Assembly: GCF_036320965.1 (NCBI RefSeq)
Contig: NC_092269.1
Span: 34,407,843-34,471,842 of the forward strand
Source of the DNA: Panulirus ornatus
Lineage: Eukaryota > Arthropoda > Malacostraca > Decapoda > Palinuridae
Direction of reading: 5' to 3'
DNA length: 64,000 nt
Below the pieces are notes generated by a model. It was not told where the DNA came from. It worked only from the letters and a program-made list of their open reading frames with translations, and searched no databases. The translations under genes were made by a program, and so were the position numbers. Positions 32,450 through 44,000 of this stretch are shown here, one piece after another (the stretch's first letter is position 1; each line of letters starts with the position of its first letter).

Positions 32450-33475
32450 ACTGCCATGTCTGACACACAAGTATCCACGTCTGACCAGTCTGATCCGCCA
32501 GCTTCCACACCTACCCGGTCTGATCCACCAGCCTCTACACGTGCCAGGTCTGATCCCCAGCTTCCACACCTGCCAGGTCTGATCCCCCAGCCTCTACATG
32601 TGCTAGGTCTGATCCACCAGCCTCTACATGTGCTAGGTCTGATCCCCAGCCTCTATACGTGCCAGGTCTGATCCACCAGCCTCTACATGTGCTAGGTCTG
32701 ATCCCCCAGCCTCTACACGTGCCAGGTCTGATCCACCAGCCTCCACACCTGCCAGGTCTGATCCCCCAGCCTCTACATGTGCCAGGTCTGATCCACCAGC
32801 CTCTACATGTGCTAGGTCTGATCCCCCAGCCTCTACACCTGCCAGGTCTGATCCACCAGCCTCCACACCTGCCAGGTCTGATCCACCAGCCTCCACACCT
32901 GCCAGGTCTGATCCACCAGCCTCCACACCTGCCAGGTCTGATCCACCAGCCTCCACACCTGCCAGGTCTGATCCCCCAGCCTCTACATGTGCTAGGTCTG
33001 ATCCCCCAGCCTCTACACCTGCCAGGTCTGATCCACCAGCCTCCACACCTGCCAGGTCTGATCCCCCAGCCTCTATACGTGCCAGGTCTGATCCACCAGC
33101 CTCCACACCTGCCAGGTCTGATCCACCAGCCTCCACACCAGCCAGGTCTGATCCTCCAGCCTCCACACGAGCCAGGTCTGATCCCCCAGCCTCTACACCT
33201 GCCAGGTCTGATCCACCAGCATCTACACCTGCCAGGTCTGATCCACCAGCCTCCACACCAGCCAGGTCTGATCCCCCAGCCTCTACACCTGCGCCAGGTC
33301 TGATCCACCAGCCTCCACACCTGACAGGTCTGATCCACCAGCCTCTACACCTGCCAGGTCTGATCCACCAGCCTCCACACCTGCCAGGTCTGATCCCCAG
33401 CCTCTACACCTGCCAAGTCTGATCCACCTACCTCCATACCTGCCAGGTCTGATCCACCAAACCTCCACACCTACT
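32450..33475. repeat. Minisatellite, 30-bp unit, ~34 copies
   Basis: Units run CCAGCCTCTACACCTGCCAG then GTCTGATCCA. Variants alternate TCTACATGTGCTAGG and TCCACACCTGCCAGG, and ATCCACC with ATCCCCC. The exact 30-bp register leaves frames of 207-267 codons open on both strands, reading GLIHQPPHLP, RPGRCGGWWI or VEAGGSDLAG. These are repeat translations. Confidence 0.95.
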
Positions 33476-33514
33476 AAAAGCATTAATCACGAACACAAAA
33501 TCCTCATAAACATT

Positions 33515-34050
33515 ATCAAACGTGAGAGACTAAAAGGACCCAGCTAGGAGCCATCATCAGTAATGACCAAAGATACGAAAATCTAGGCCTTGCTGCATAC
33601 AATAAAGCCAACAGGACACTAGATACCACAGGAAAAAAATCAAATAAATATCTAATATTCACCTTCCTAACGCTCAGTTCAGGCCTGATTTGGAATATGC
33701 TCTTTGATTCTGGTCACCAAAACTTGATCAAGGATACCAAAAAGTTGGAACACATTCAAAGAAAGGGAACAAAACTAATTTCGTCACTCAGGAAAAAAAA
33801 AACTTATGAAATAAGACTCAGACGTTTAATTATCTTTAAAAAAAAATGCAGACTCCGAGGATTTTTGATAGAGGTCTTCAAAATACTAAATAATCACAAC
33901 ACATGAAAACTTCTGCCACATCAGACGGAGAATTGGTGGTGAGAAATATAATTCTGAAGACAAAAGGAAGATATAATAGCACCGTGGTCTGAAGTTAAAT
34001 AAATCAAAGATAAATAAATACTTCAAAATGATAGCTGTTATCAGAAACAG
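33515..34050 (+). mobile_element. Degenerate LINE 3' fragment (CR1-like), second copy
   Basis: In order and across frameshifts, one sees AIISNDQRYENL, LAAYNKANRTLD, RPDLEYAL followed by a stop and FWSP, LIKDTKKLEHIQRKGTKL, then ISSLRKK and RLRGFLIEVFKILNN. These are characteristic of the C-terminal third of reverse transcriptase in CR1-like non-LTR elements. At least one frameshift and several stops make it a dead copy. It starts a few dozen bases after the 30-bp minisatellite. Confidence 0.82.
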
Positions 34051-34333
34051 TCCTGATTCAAAGAACGGTTAATGTTTTTATTTTTCACTATGTTTACTCC
34101 AGCTAGAATAAAGCAATTTACTCTATTCAATGTACTGAATCTTCTCCGTTCACAACTCAATAAAGTTTCCACGGTAATATACCTTTTCATACTTGTGAAG
34201 TGTATCTAAACCATTAAATAATTCGTCTCCCATCAAAATGAAGGAATATGTTCGCCAAGATAAATCTTGTAAAATACTCCAGCAGTTTCATTCACGACTT
34301 ACAACGGTCATTAAAGAAAATGAGAAATGATTT
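34051..34333. other. AT-rich DNA after LINE, probable 3' UTR or unique
   Basis: This is AT-rich and non-repetitive. It may include LINE 3' sequence, but I cannot locate the end or a tail. Confidence 0.4.
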
Positions 34334-34425
34334 CATCTAATTTTCTACCTAATCTCATTTGGTTTTCTACATCATCTCATCCGGTTTTCTACTTAATCTC
34401 ATCTGGTTTTCTCCCTGATTCGAAG
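34334..34425. repeat. Short minisatellite, 22-bp unit x4
   Basis: TTTTCTACNTNATCTCATNNGG recurs four times, the last copy partial. The period is 22 bp. Confidence 0.88.
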
Positions 34426-35277
34426 CCATGTTATCCACAGGTCCAGTGAACATCGTATGGCGTCGTACTCTTTTTTTTGTGGGTACCCCTGCAATTGCCT
34501 GCACTGGACGCTTCCATACATCCTGAATAGACACACAGCGACCCACGAAACACATGAGTTACGTCGGACCCAGTACGGCGAAGTGTTTCCTACGGACCCC
34601 GGGTGGCGCCCTGTTACTCCCGAGGGATCCAATCGTCTTATCTTCTTCTCCCACGACTCTAACTACCGTCCTCAGATACCTAAACGCTACCTCAATCAAG
34701 CTATAACACACGGTTATTCAATATTCATTTAGAATTGAAAAAAAAATAAACTAAAAAACTTAAAAACACTGAAAAAAGTATATATGTTTTGGCTTCCTTT
34801 ACAAGATATCTAAAAGCTCTAAGACAACCTTGCGGACAACGCACCCACCACAAAGAACCAAGGGGTGGCGGCGTAAAACTGCCACCCTCAGAACCACTTT
34901 ATCGACGTGTGGGTATAACATGCTGAAATCTCCTTATATCATGGCTATGTGGTCTTCCCCTGAAGGTATACTCGTCAAGAGCAATTTGGATTATTTAAGA
35001 TCAAACCTCGTACGACCAAGAACTGGGACTGAACATGACATCTGACCCCAGGGCGTTTACTAGCCCCTCCCCGCCGTCCGGTCCCCATCCAGGGACATCG
35101 GGTCACCCTTATACAGCCACTCATCCCCTCCTTTGCAACATCAGTTTACCCACACACAACATCGCGTCTGAGCTCTAGCAACAAACACCTCGCCCTCCAA
35201 CCACATACAAATAGGCCGAAGCAACGGAGGAGAGTTCGCTGTCTAAACCCCAAGGTTGTCACAATGACAGCACAGAC

Positions 35278-35280
<3 letters not shown>
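34426..35280. other. Unique segment, no gene seen
   Basis: This is about 850 bp of mostly non-repetitive DNA. The longest frame, about 91 codons at 34457, has no domain I recognise. Confidence 0.5.

Positions 35281-35353
<73 letters not shown>
35281..35353. repeat. (GT)n microsatellite
   Basis: This is a perfect GT tract of about 72 bp. Confidence 0.97.
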
Positions 35354-35354
<1 letters not shown>

Positions 35355-35867
35355 CCCTGAGGACTGCGATAGTTACAAATAAAAGCAGAACACAGTCACA
35401 GTAAGTAAGTGCAGCGCACAGCAACTAGACAAAAAAATATATAATGAAGACAGAACTCCAAACACAAGGAATACAGGTGCATTACGACTGGGAAGGAAGA
35501 CCTTGAATGATAAGACAATAAAGAAGGAGGTAAAATACTTGGCATGAAACAAGACAAGCAAGAACAATGACAAAGAACTAACTGTAGTTCTCAGGAGCAA
35601 GGCAAGACATGTGGAGGTGCTACAAAGACAAAAAAAAAAAAAAAAACGAGCCACAAGAAACACAGAACAAACTAAACAGTAACAATGACGAGTAAGAACC
35701 ATCTCATACGAAAAAAAAAACGAACAAATACAGACGTGTGGGATGTATTACAAACACGGAACAAACAAGGCAAACAAGAATTACTCCCGTGGCTGCATGA
35801 CTTTAAAAGACACAAGTGGGGGATTTCAACACCAGATAATGATCTTGACCAGGACATGCAGGCACTA

Positions 35868-35869
<2 letters not shown>
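35354..35869. other. A-rich unique segment
   Basis: The sequence is biased to AGAACAA/ACAAG words with A-runs at about 35629-35646 and 35711-35720. The frames seen are compositional. Confidence 0.45.

Positions 35870-35954
<85 letters not shown>
35870..35954. repeat. (AT)n microsatellite
   Basis: This is a perfect AT tract of about 85 bp, among the longest in the window. Confidence 0.97.
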
Positions 35955-35957
<3 letters not shown>

Positions 35958-36040
35958 GATAGGTTTAGCTGAGGTAAGGTAAGCAGAGCAAAGCCAAAGA
36001 GGACGTTTAGGAAGCGACAGCCGGCTCCTGCGGGAAACGT

Positions 36041-36048
36041 TGACGTCA
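36041..36048. promoter_or_regulatory. CRE/ATF-type octamer TGACGTCA
   Basis: This octamer lies in a GC-richer unique patch (35955-36200) and is followed by CCGGTGG. Function is not shown. Confidence 0.3.
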
Positions 36049-36200
36049 CCGGTGGCCAGCTGGAATAGATAAGCACCAGCAAGATGGTGCACCGGCCACT
36101 GTAAGGAAACCATTTGGAGTCAGCGCGGGAGCCACCGTCAACAGTCACCCACTGCGGAGACAAACCCGGACACCACCACCACTCCTCCTCCTCTTCTCCC

Positions 36201-36202
<2 letters not shown>

Positions 36203-36241
<39 letters not shown>
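36203..36241. repeat. (AC)n microsatellite
   Basis: This is a perfect AC tract of about 39 bp. Confidence 0.96.
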
Positions 36242-36243
<2 letters not shown>

Positions 36244-36699
36244 CTTAACGACACCCACTTAAACCAGTCGCTTAACGACCATTCAAATGACACGGGAGGT
36301 TGCAGCGAGTTAATTCCACCCGCCGATAAAACCCGGAGTTATAAAATTCATCGTAGAGTAACAACTTGACCCGAGACTTGGCACAGCTTAAGCACGAGAT
36401 GGGAGGGGGGGACATCCAGGAAGCTTGTCGAGGCAGATCAGCCGAGGCAAGCCATGAGAGGCATCGGGGACCAAGTTAAAAAGATCATTAAGGGAGACGA
36501 CGGCGAGCCCAGCCCCAAATGATCTTCAGGTCAGCGGTGGGAGGCGAGAGGACACCGGCATACGAGTGGCCGCTTGCGGGCAAGCTGTCATTCATTGTGG
36601 CCCATTAAAGTGCAGACCCTACAGTACCAACCCAGGGTAATGACCAATCACCTGCTGCGTTCTGTCTGGACCATGGCTCCCCGTGGTGCGTGTGCCTGC
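36242..36699. other. Unique segment, no gene seen
   Basis: Non-repetitive DNA with no recognised product. A plus-strand frame of about 191 codons starts at 36574 but most of it lies in the following ACC-rich array. Confidence 0.5.
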
Positions 36700-37480
36700 A
36701 CCACCACCCACCACCACCGGATACCTTACCCCCCCACACTATTACTGCCACTATCACCACAGCTACTGTATCTCCAACACTATTGCTACAACTACGACCA
36801 CAGCTACCCTACCTCCAACACTATTACAGCCACTACCACCATAGGTCATGTATCTCCAACACTATTACTACAACTACGACCACAGCTACCCTACCTCCAA
36901 CACTATTACTACTACTACGACCACAGTTACAACACTATTATTGCCACTACGACCACAGCTACTGTATCTCCAACACTATTACTACTACTACGACCACAGC
37001 TACCCTACCTCCAACACCATTACTGCCACACTGCCACTAACAGCACAGCTACTCCACCTCCAACACTTACTGACACAACTGCTAACACAATAACCACCAT
37101 CACCACCGCTGTACCTCCAACACGGCTTACCAACCTACTACTGCCGTGATAACCAACATCACTACCACCATTACCACCACTTCTAGCACCATCCTCACCG
37201 CTACTACCAACACTACCACCACAAACATTCAGTATTCCCCTTAGCACCGCACTCTGCTACCGTCACCACGACTACCAACATCATTACAACCAGCACCACA
37301 ACCCATGCTAGAGCTATAACCAAAAACCACGAAGAATCATAATCACCACCACTACCACAAGCACCAGCACTCCTAGCACCACCAACATTACTAGCATCAA
37401 CCTCCTGTATGTGACCCAACACCAGTGACAGCCTCAAAAGCACAAGCATCAACACCAGCAGTGACAACATCAACATCCAT
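36700..37480. repeat. ACC/ACT-rich tract with ~39-50-bp minisatellite core
   Basis: At about 36740-37030, units contain CTACCTCCAACACTATTACT and ACTACGACCACAGCTAC in rotating register. Beyond that the sequence fades into CACCACTACCA low complexity. Thr/Pro/Tyr-rich frames are compositional. Confidence 0.85.
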
Positions 37481-37739
37481 CACCTACTTCTACACCAGCG
37501 GATGACATTCCTCCTAAGACTGTACAAACCCATGTCCCAAAACAGTTCACCACTCCATTATCCTCAGTGTCCACTGCCACTCTCGCCCCCCAAGTACCTG
37601 CACACTTGTCAACCAACAACTTCTCAGACGAGCGATTCCTACGCCGTCAAACTATACAGCAACGACTCTTTATCACCGTCGTCTGAAAAATCTTCGGCAA
37701 GCTAACGCAACACGAGTTCTCCGAGCATCTCGCACGACA

Positions 37740-38045
37740 TCACACTCTCGTTTGACTATCATCCACTTCGCATGGATCAATCTGTCGCAGCTCTCCTTTA
37801 TCATCAAGACCTTCAACTTTCCCATCAGTAACTTCAGTACGTATGTCAAATTCTTTAAAAAAAATTTTCTCGTCAGGATCTTCTCGCTTAACTTCCCTGA
37901 TAATGGCCTTCCCACATCTCTGATCCTTTCGTCTTTCTTCTCCCAGTGTGAGCACGTTGTCCACGTAGTGGCAGACACATCACGCTCACACTGTTTTCCT
38001 ATCGGATCTGGGGGGTTCCCCAAAACCTCCTCTCGTTTCAAATTT
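37740..38045 (-). pseudogene. Degenerate coding-like fragment, minus strand, unknown family
   Basis: Two minus-strand frames are complementary. From about 38045 one reads REEVLGNPPDPIGKQCERDV. A one-base shift then continues HYVDNVLTLGEERRKDQRCG and on to FDIRTEVTDGKVEGLDDKG, ending in a stop at 37740. The charged, non-repetitive composition and good frame continuity on either side of a single shift look like real protein sequence, perhaps a transposon or a gene remnant. I recognise no domain. Confidence 0.35.
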
Positions 38046-38129
38046 CTTTATTTACATCTTAATGATCGTCTCCCAATGGCGCACAAGACACAAAAGAAAT
38101 TTCTTTAACCTCTCGGCCCTCCAGATGTC

Positions 38130-38133
<4 letters not shown>

Positions 38134-38214
<81 letters not shown>
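38134..38214. repeat. (AT)n microsatellite
   Basis: This is an AT tract of about 80 bp. Confidence 0.97.
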
Positions 38215-38217
<3 letters not shown>

Positions 38218-38470
38218 CTACTTTAAATTTTGCTAGGGAGTGCACGCTAAAGAACCCAACCGTGTAACACAGAACACCAGGGAAAAACCATCTACCTTAC
38301 CTCGCAAAATGAGCGTCTTCCAGAGAGACCACAAGTAAGAACTTCCAAGCACAGACGCCGGCAAGAACGGCGCCAGATCGATCACCCCGCACCACAGCGA
38401 ACACAAGAGGGAGAGCAAAGGAACACTTGAAAACACCTCACCAATCGACTGTCGCGAAGTCTGGGAGAGG

Positions 38471-38473
<3 letters not shown>
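38215..38473. other. Unique segment, no gene seen
   Basis: About 260 bp lies between AT and GA tracts. Nothing was recognised. Confidence 0.5.

Positions 38474-38522
<49 letters not shown>
38474..38522. repeat. (GA)n microsatellite
   Basis: This is a perfect GA tract of about 49 bp. Confidence 0.97.
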
Positions 38523-38523
<1 letters not shown>

Positions 38524-39150
38524 CAACCCCCTCCCCAAACACCAACAATAGGTACTGTTCCTCCTCCCGCAGCAACAGCTGTAAGACCAGGAGCACCACA
38601 GGTAACTATCACCTTCCTCTACCTGACCATAGCCGTGCAGCTTGTCATCAATCTCCCCGGGCGGGGGGTGGGTAAGCCACGGTTCTCACGCACGAACCCC
38701 AACCTTCTCCTCCCCGCTCCCCAGATCTGCATGACCCCCACCGTTCTCCCCAGACCCAACAGGGATACAATTTGTGGAGGTGTATTTCCATTTAACCACA
38801 CGTACTGCTTGATTTATGATTTTGTTTTCAGAGCGACTACTGGGGAGGGTGTGGTTGGCTGTGGCGGCGGTGCTGTTGCTGCGGCCAGAGCAGGCCTGCT
38901 GTCGTGTGCTGCAATGCAGTCCAGTCCATTCCTGGACCCACTGGATCAGACTGCACGTGCTGGTAGGGAACGAAGGTTCGTGCATGGGGCGTTCGTGTTC
39001 AAATTGAGGTTATTTCACCAACCTCGGCAGCCGCGACCTAAGGTCTCCTCAAACTACCCTCGACTACCATCATTATCATTATCTCCTGTCTAGCCTGTAC
39101 GTAGCAACGACGACATGGAGGCATCCAGGACACGAGGACTCACGCCTGAC
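38523..39150. other. Unique segment, no gene seen
   Basis: About 630 bp of non-repetitive DNA. A plus-strand frame of 152 codons (38635-39093) and shadows on the other strand show no domain that I recognise. Confidence 0.45.
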
Positions 39151-39154
39151 CATG

Positions 39155-39225
39155 GCGCCTCCGTGGTGTAGTGACCAGCATTACCAACTATGACGCATGC
39201 GGGATCGAATCCAGGGCGGGGTCGT
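39155..39225 (+). mobile_element. tRNA-derived SINE-like head
   Basis: GCCTCCGTGGTGTAGTGACC matches the A-box region of tRNA-derived SINEs, and GGGATCGAATCC 30 bp further on matches the B box (GGTTCGANTCC). The spacing fits an internal RNA polymerase III promoter. No complete tRNA cloverleaf is assured, and a degenerate GT/GGA-rich tail follows to about 39350. Related heads occur on the minus strand at 50825-50912 and 62160-62200. Confidence 0.72.
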
Positions 39226-39439
39226 CGGTTTGCAGGGCGTGTGCTTGTACGTGTAGGGGGCGAAGATGTGTCCTTGTAAGTGTACGGACGAGGAAGTGTG
39301 ATTACAAGTGTAAGGAGGAGGACATGTAAGTAAGGAGGTGGGGTGATGGGTGTGTGTAAGGGCTGGAGAGATGCCAGCGTTGAGGGCGTGGATGACGAGA
39401 GCCAACCAACCATCTCTGTCATACTAATGTTCATCTCCC

Positions 39440-40168
39440 TCACACTGCAGGTCGTCTTCATTCTCCAGACACCTGACCTTCATACTGCAGGTCGTTCTTC
39501 ATTCTCCAGACACCTGACCTTCGTACTGCAGGTCGTCTTCATTCTCCAGACGTCTACCTGAGCTTCATACTGCAAGTCGTTCTTCATTCTCCAGACACCT
39601 GACCTTCATACTGCAGGTCGTTCTTCATTCTCCAGACACCTGACCTTCATACTGCAGGTCGTTCTTCATTCTCCAGACACCTGACCTTCATACTGCAGGT
39701 CGTCTTCATTCTCCAGACACCTGACCTTCATACTGCAGGTCGTTCTTCATCCTCCAGACACCTGACCTTCATACTGCAGGTCGTTCTTCATTCTCCAGAC
39801 ACCTGACCTTCATACTGCAGGTCGTTCTTCATTCTCCAGACACCTGACCTTCATACTGCAGGTCGTTCTTCATTCTCCAGACACCTGACCTTCATACTGC
39901 AGGTCGTTCTTCATTCTCCAGACACCTAACTTTCGTACTGCAGGTCGTTCTTCATTCTCCAGACACATGACCTTCGTACTGCAGGTCGTTCTTCATTCTC
40001 CAGACACCTGACCTTCGTACTGCAGGTCGTTCTTCATTCTCCAGACACCTGACCTTCATACTGCAGGTCGTCTTCATTCTCCAGACACCTGACCTTCATA
40101 CTGCAGGTCGTTCTTCATTCTCCAGACACCTGGCCTTCATACTGCAGGTCGTTCTTCATTCTCCAGGG
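39440..40168. repeat. Minisatellite, 41-bp unit, ~18 copies
   Basis: Units run CCAGACACCTGACCTTCATA then CTGCAGGTCGTTCTTCATTC and T. A 40-bp form has GTCGTCTTC for GTCGTTCTTC. Each unit carries a PstI-like CTGCAG palindrome, and the copies are very uniform, suggesting recent amplification. Confidence 0.95.
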
Positions 40169-40699
40169 CAGCTCTACTTCATTCCCTCGCTACGTCACCT
40201 TCTTTCCTCACTACCTTGCGTCTTTCCCAACAAGATACAAACATTATGATGACAAGTCAAGTGGCATCCACACTTGCAGACCCGGACTCTCTGGATCCTG
40301 TACATCCCCTGCTCGACCGAGAATCTTACGAACATATCGATTGGAGGAGAATATCCCATCAAATATCAGCTAAGAATATGTCTTCTTGATTCCGTTCGCG
40401 AACATATCAGTATAATATCACACATCGCAAGCAAGTTACTAAGAAAAAAAAGAAAAGTCGTTTTCAATTGAAACATTAAAGATGAACTCTGGGAGGTATG
40501 GTGGGAGAGGGGAGAGGAACCCTCCTTGAGGGGAGGGGGGCCGCGCATGCGAGGGGAGGGGAGGGGGGGATGAATGACTTCCTGCAAGAGGGACATAACA
40601 CACCAGAGGCCGGGAGGTGCAATGCTCGTCTTGGATCACTACTTTCGTCAGCCTTCAGGTCTCCCTTGAAACAACACCCAACACTACTGTACCACCATC
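40169..40699. other. Unique segment with G-rich patch
   Basis: Unique DNA contains a G-rich patch at about 40498-40570 with several runs of four or more G. CGAACATATC occurs twice (about 40328 and 40400). No gene was recognised. Confidence 0.5.
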
Positions 40700-41000
40700 A
40701 ATATACCTGCATCAACACCACCACCACCACCACAACCACAATCACGACCACCATCACCACCAACAACACGACTACAGCCACCAGCACTACCAACACGACC
40801 ACAATCGCCACTACCACCACCACTCTCACCCCTACCCACCATTAACGTCACTAACACCCATACACTATCACCACTGCTACAACGATCACTACTATCCTCT
40901 ACCACACTCACAACCATCAACACTACCACAATCAACAGACTACCAACGCTACCACCATCACCACACTACCACTGACACCATTGCCAGCATTACCACTTAC
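40700..41000. repeat. CAC/CAA-rich low-complexity tract
   Basis: ACCACCACCACCACAAC-type triplet sequence without a fixed period. Thr-rich and His-rich frames are compositional. Confidence 0.88.
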
Positions 41001-41074
41001 CTGCATGCTGCTCTCCATTCTACACCCTGATTCCTGCCCACTGCCAACACTCACCTGCAGAAAAAATAAGTTAT

Positions 41075-41078
<4 letters not shown>

Positions 41079-41151
<73 letters not shown>
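41079..41151. repeat. (GA)n microsatellite
   Basis: This is a perfect GA tract of about 73 bp followed by a short GT tract. Confidence 0.97.
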
Positions 41152-41154
<3 letters not shown>

Positions 41155-41814
41155 TGTGTAGCGAGGTCTTAGAAACAAGGTTACTGCAAATAGCTATAAA
41201 CACTCATACACATGGCATTCAGCTAAAGTCATTAGATATATTGTCATGAGTTACTGACACAGTGTGTGTGTGTGTGTTAGCACCATATGGTCCCTGCCTG
41301 TGTAATGTGGTGGTAAGACACGCTGTCTCTCAAGCCGAGGTGCCACACATACAGACACCCACTGTGTCAAGGGGGTATGAGACGCTGCCACGAAGTGCTG
41401 GTCTCAAGGCGTGGCCAACGGTAAACACACTTGTTTCGTCAAAACTCTATACCCCATCCTGTGCCTTGTGTAGCATGGTACTAGCTAGCCACAGTGTGGC
41501 ACGATACCAGCCACACTGTGGCCAACCTCTGGCCTTGACAAACTACCGAACATTTCCTGAGCGATACACCTGAAAGCTACAGTCTAAGTCTTCCCAACAC
41601 ACACAGTGCGAGGACGATTCTCCTAAGACTCTGGTTCTAGGATGGGGACGATGGCGACTCCCGACTCCACTAGGCAGAGGTATTCCTGTCAGAATCTGAC
41701 CACTCTGTAGCCTTCTTTCACAGTGGTCCACTACCACTTTGCGTTTGCCCCTGAGTTGAATTTCATCAGCCATGTCTCAAAACCAACTCTGGAGTGTGTC
41801 TAGGTTGCGTGGTG
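41152..41814. other. Unique segment, no gene seen
   Basis: A short GT tract lies at 41262-41278. Frames of 76-103 codons show no domain that I recognise. CCACACTGTGGC/CCACAGTGTGGC words at about 41490-41523 form an inverted-repeat pair. Confidence 0.5.
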
Positions 41815-41995
41815 GTGTTATGTGTGAGATGTGCTGGTGGTGCTGCATGTGACGTGCTGGTGGTTGTACTGCATGTGACGTGCTGTGTGTGACGTGCTCG
41901 TGGCGGTGTGTGTGACGTGCTGGCGGTACTGCACGGTGACGTGCTGGTGTGTGTGTGTGTGTGACGTGCTGGGGGTGAGGCGCGTGACGTGGTGC
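41815..41995. repeat. Degenerate minisatellite of GTGACGTGCTGG
   Basis: About eight copies of GTGACGTGCTGG or close variants recur every 15-29 bp with GT-rich linkers. Each contains a TGACG half-site of the CRE/ATF type. Confidence 0.8.
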
Positions 41996-42140
41996 TGTAG
42001 GTGTTATAGGCTTGCGCCCAGCACTAGTACCCAACAGAGCCAATCGGGTTTTGCTCACCACACACACACACTCACACACTATCACTTCATCATAACTTGT
42101 ACAAATATAACTCAATATTACGAGCTCCTGAGTAAAAGAG

Positions 42141-42146
<6 letters not shown>

Positions 42147-42215
<69 letters not shown>
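42147..42215. repeat. (AT)n microsatellite
   Basis: This is a perfect AT tract of about 69 bp, left boundary of another AT-bounded element. Confidence 0.97.
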
Positions 42216-42217
<2 letters not shown>

Positions 42218-42506
42218 TTTTTTTTCAAAGTATTCGCCATTTCCCGCATTAGCGAGGTAGCGTTAAGGACAGAGGTAGAGGACCCGTGCATGAGTGTCGA
42301 ACTTGCATGATTGAATCGTGGGAAACATGGGGGACAAGGTCGGTGGGCCGGGCCTGCATATGACAAGTGCGACGCTAAAAAGTTCCAATAAAAGATCCAA
42401 TGTGCCGGAACCGGCCCGACCAGCTCGCCGGTCAATAAAATAATTTGATTATCCCGCATCGTTTGTAAGGCTAAGCCGACCCCCGGTTAAAGGACCAGCC
42501 CGACAG

Positions 42507-42508
<2 letters not shown>
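42216..42508 (+). mobile_element. AT-bounded interspersed element with a different body
   Basis: The head (T-run, TTTTCAAAGTATTCGCCATT, TCCCGCATTAGCGAGGTAGC) matches the family at 29339, but after GTTAAGGACAGAGG the sequence diverges into a body with CCGGAACCGGCCCGACCAGC and GGACCAGCCCGACAG, ending at another AT tract. It is either a distinct subfamily or a fusion of two elements. Confidence 0.65.

Positions 42509-42510
<2 letters not shown>

Positions 42511-42571
<61 letters not shown>
42511..42571. repeat. (AT)n microsatellite
   Basis: This tract closes the AT-bounded element on the right. Confidence 0.97.
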
Positions 42572-42574
<3 letters not shown>

Positions 42575-42621
42575 GCTACCGTCACACACGATAATGACCG
42601 AAAAGGGAACATTTTATAATT

Positions 42622-42627
<6 letters not shown>

Positions 42628-42711
<84 letters not shown>
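42628..42711. repeat. (CT)n microsatellite
   Basis: This is a perfect CT tract of about 84 bp. Confidence 0.97.
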
Positions 42712-42716
<5 letters not shown>

Positions 42717-42897
42717 CCCCCACAGGCAAGCTCCTGGCATCCATCACCACAAACCATACGCAAACCTCTCCGACTCACAATGAACAACACGTTACGATTC
42801 GCTCGTGGTAAATCTCCTGCGGTCAGCTCAACGCGCTATAGCCCTGCCCTTCCTTTCTCTCTTTGGGCAACATCTCGTCGCTAAGTACAGTACACCT

Positions 42898-42901
<4 letters not shown>

Positions 42902-42969
<68 letters not shown>
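42902..42969. repeat. (GA)n microsatellite
   Basis: This is a perfect GA tract of about 68 bp. The CT tract 190 bp upstream is its inverted complement, so the two could pair as a large hairpin around unique DNA. Confidence 0.97.
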
Positions 42970-42972
<3 letters not shown>

Positions 42973-43224
42973 TGCACCTTCCTTGAGAGAGGGGTTGGGG
43001 GCAGTGGGAGGCGGGCGGACGTCCCCGGGTGGTGGGCCCTCGCTCCTCCTGCCTATCTCACTGCTGACGCTGCTACTGTTGCTGCTACTGCTGCAAGCCC
43101 CTGCTACCGTTGCTCCTGCAGCCCGTGCTACTGTTCTTGCTACTGTTGCTTCCCCAGACCCTTGCTACTGTTGGCGCTACCGCTGCTACTAACCGCCTTC
43201 GTTTGTAACCGCTGTCACTACTAT

Positions 43225-43800
43225 TGCCTCTGTCTGTATTACCGTTACCACCACTACTGCCTCTGTCTGTGTTACCGTTACCACCACTACTGCCGATGTT
43301 TGTGTTACCGTTACCACCACTACTGCCACTGTTTGTGTTACCGTTACCACCACTACGGCCTCTGTCTGTATTACCGTTACCACCACTACTGCCTCTGTCT
43401 GTGTTACCGTTACCACCACTACTGCCTCTGTCTGTGTTACCGTTACCACCACTACTGCCTCTGTCTGTGTTACCGTTACCACCACTACTGCCGATGTTTG
43501 TGTTACCGTTACCACCACTACTGCCGATGTTTGTGTTACCGTTACCACCACTACTGCCGATGTTTGTGTTACCGTTACCACCACTACTGCCGATGTTTGT
43601 GTTACCGTTACCACCACTACTGCCGATGTTTGTGTTACCGTTACCACCACTACTGCCGCTGTTTGTGTTACCCTTACCACCACTACTGCCGCTGTTTGTG
43701 TTACCGTTACCACCATTACTGCCACTGTTTGTGTTACCCTTACCACCACTACTGCCACTGTTTGTGTTACCACCACTACTGCCACTGTTTGTGCTACATT
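43225..43800. repeat. Minisatellite, 33-bp unit, ~17 copies
   Basis: Units run ACCACCACTACTGCCTCTGT then CTGTGTTACCGTT, with GCCGATGTTTG and GCCACTGTTTG variants clustered in blocks. The 33-bp period gives 11-residue repeats in several frames on both strands (up to 355 codons including the GA tract), which are artefacts. Confidence 0.95.
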
Positions 43801-43869
43801 ATCATTACTGAAACTGTAGTACAATTAACGTCTGTGTGTACTAAAGTACATCCGCCCTTTCTGTGCTAT

Positions 43870-44000
43870 TAATACGAGTCATGCACCTCCGTGTGCTAGT
43901 TACTACCAGCCATGCACCTGCATGTAACTGTAACTACTAGTCATGCACCTGTACGTACTTGTAACTACTAGTCATGCACCTGTGTGTACCAGTAACTTGT
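43870..44000. repeat. Short minisatellite, ~30-bp unit x4
   Basis: GTCATGCACCTGTGTGT-like and TAACTACTAGTCATGCACCT words recur four times. Confidence 0.85.

Noticed and set aside
32535..33338. 267-codon Gly/Trp/Arg repeat protein on the minus strand
   Set aside because: It is the 30-bp minisatellite translated. Two further frames, one on each strand, are open over the same region, so there is no coding preference.
39155..39225. Functional tRNA gene
   Set aside because: A and B boxes are present, but the cloverleaf is not convincing and the head recurs next to GT tails elsewhere, which fits a SINE better.
42805..43872. 355-codon open frame
   Set aside because: It consists of a GA microsatellite read as Arg/Glu followed by the 33-bp minisatellite read as Tyr/His/Cys repeats. 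The minus strand is also open.
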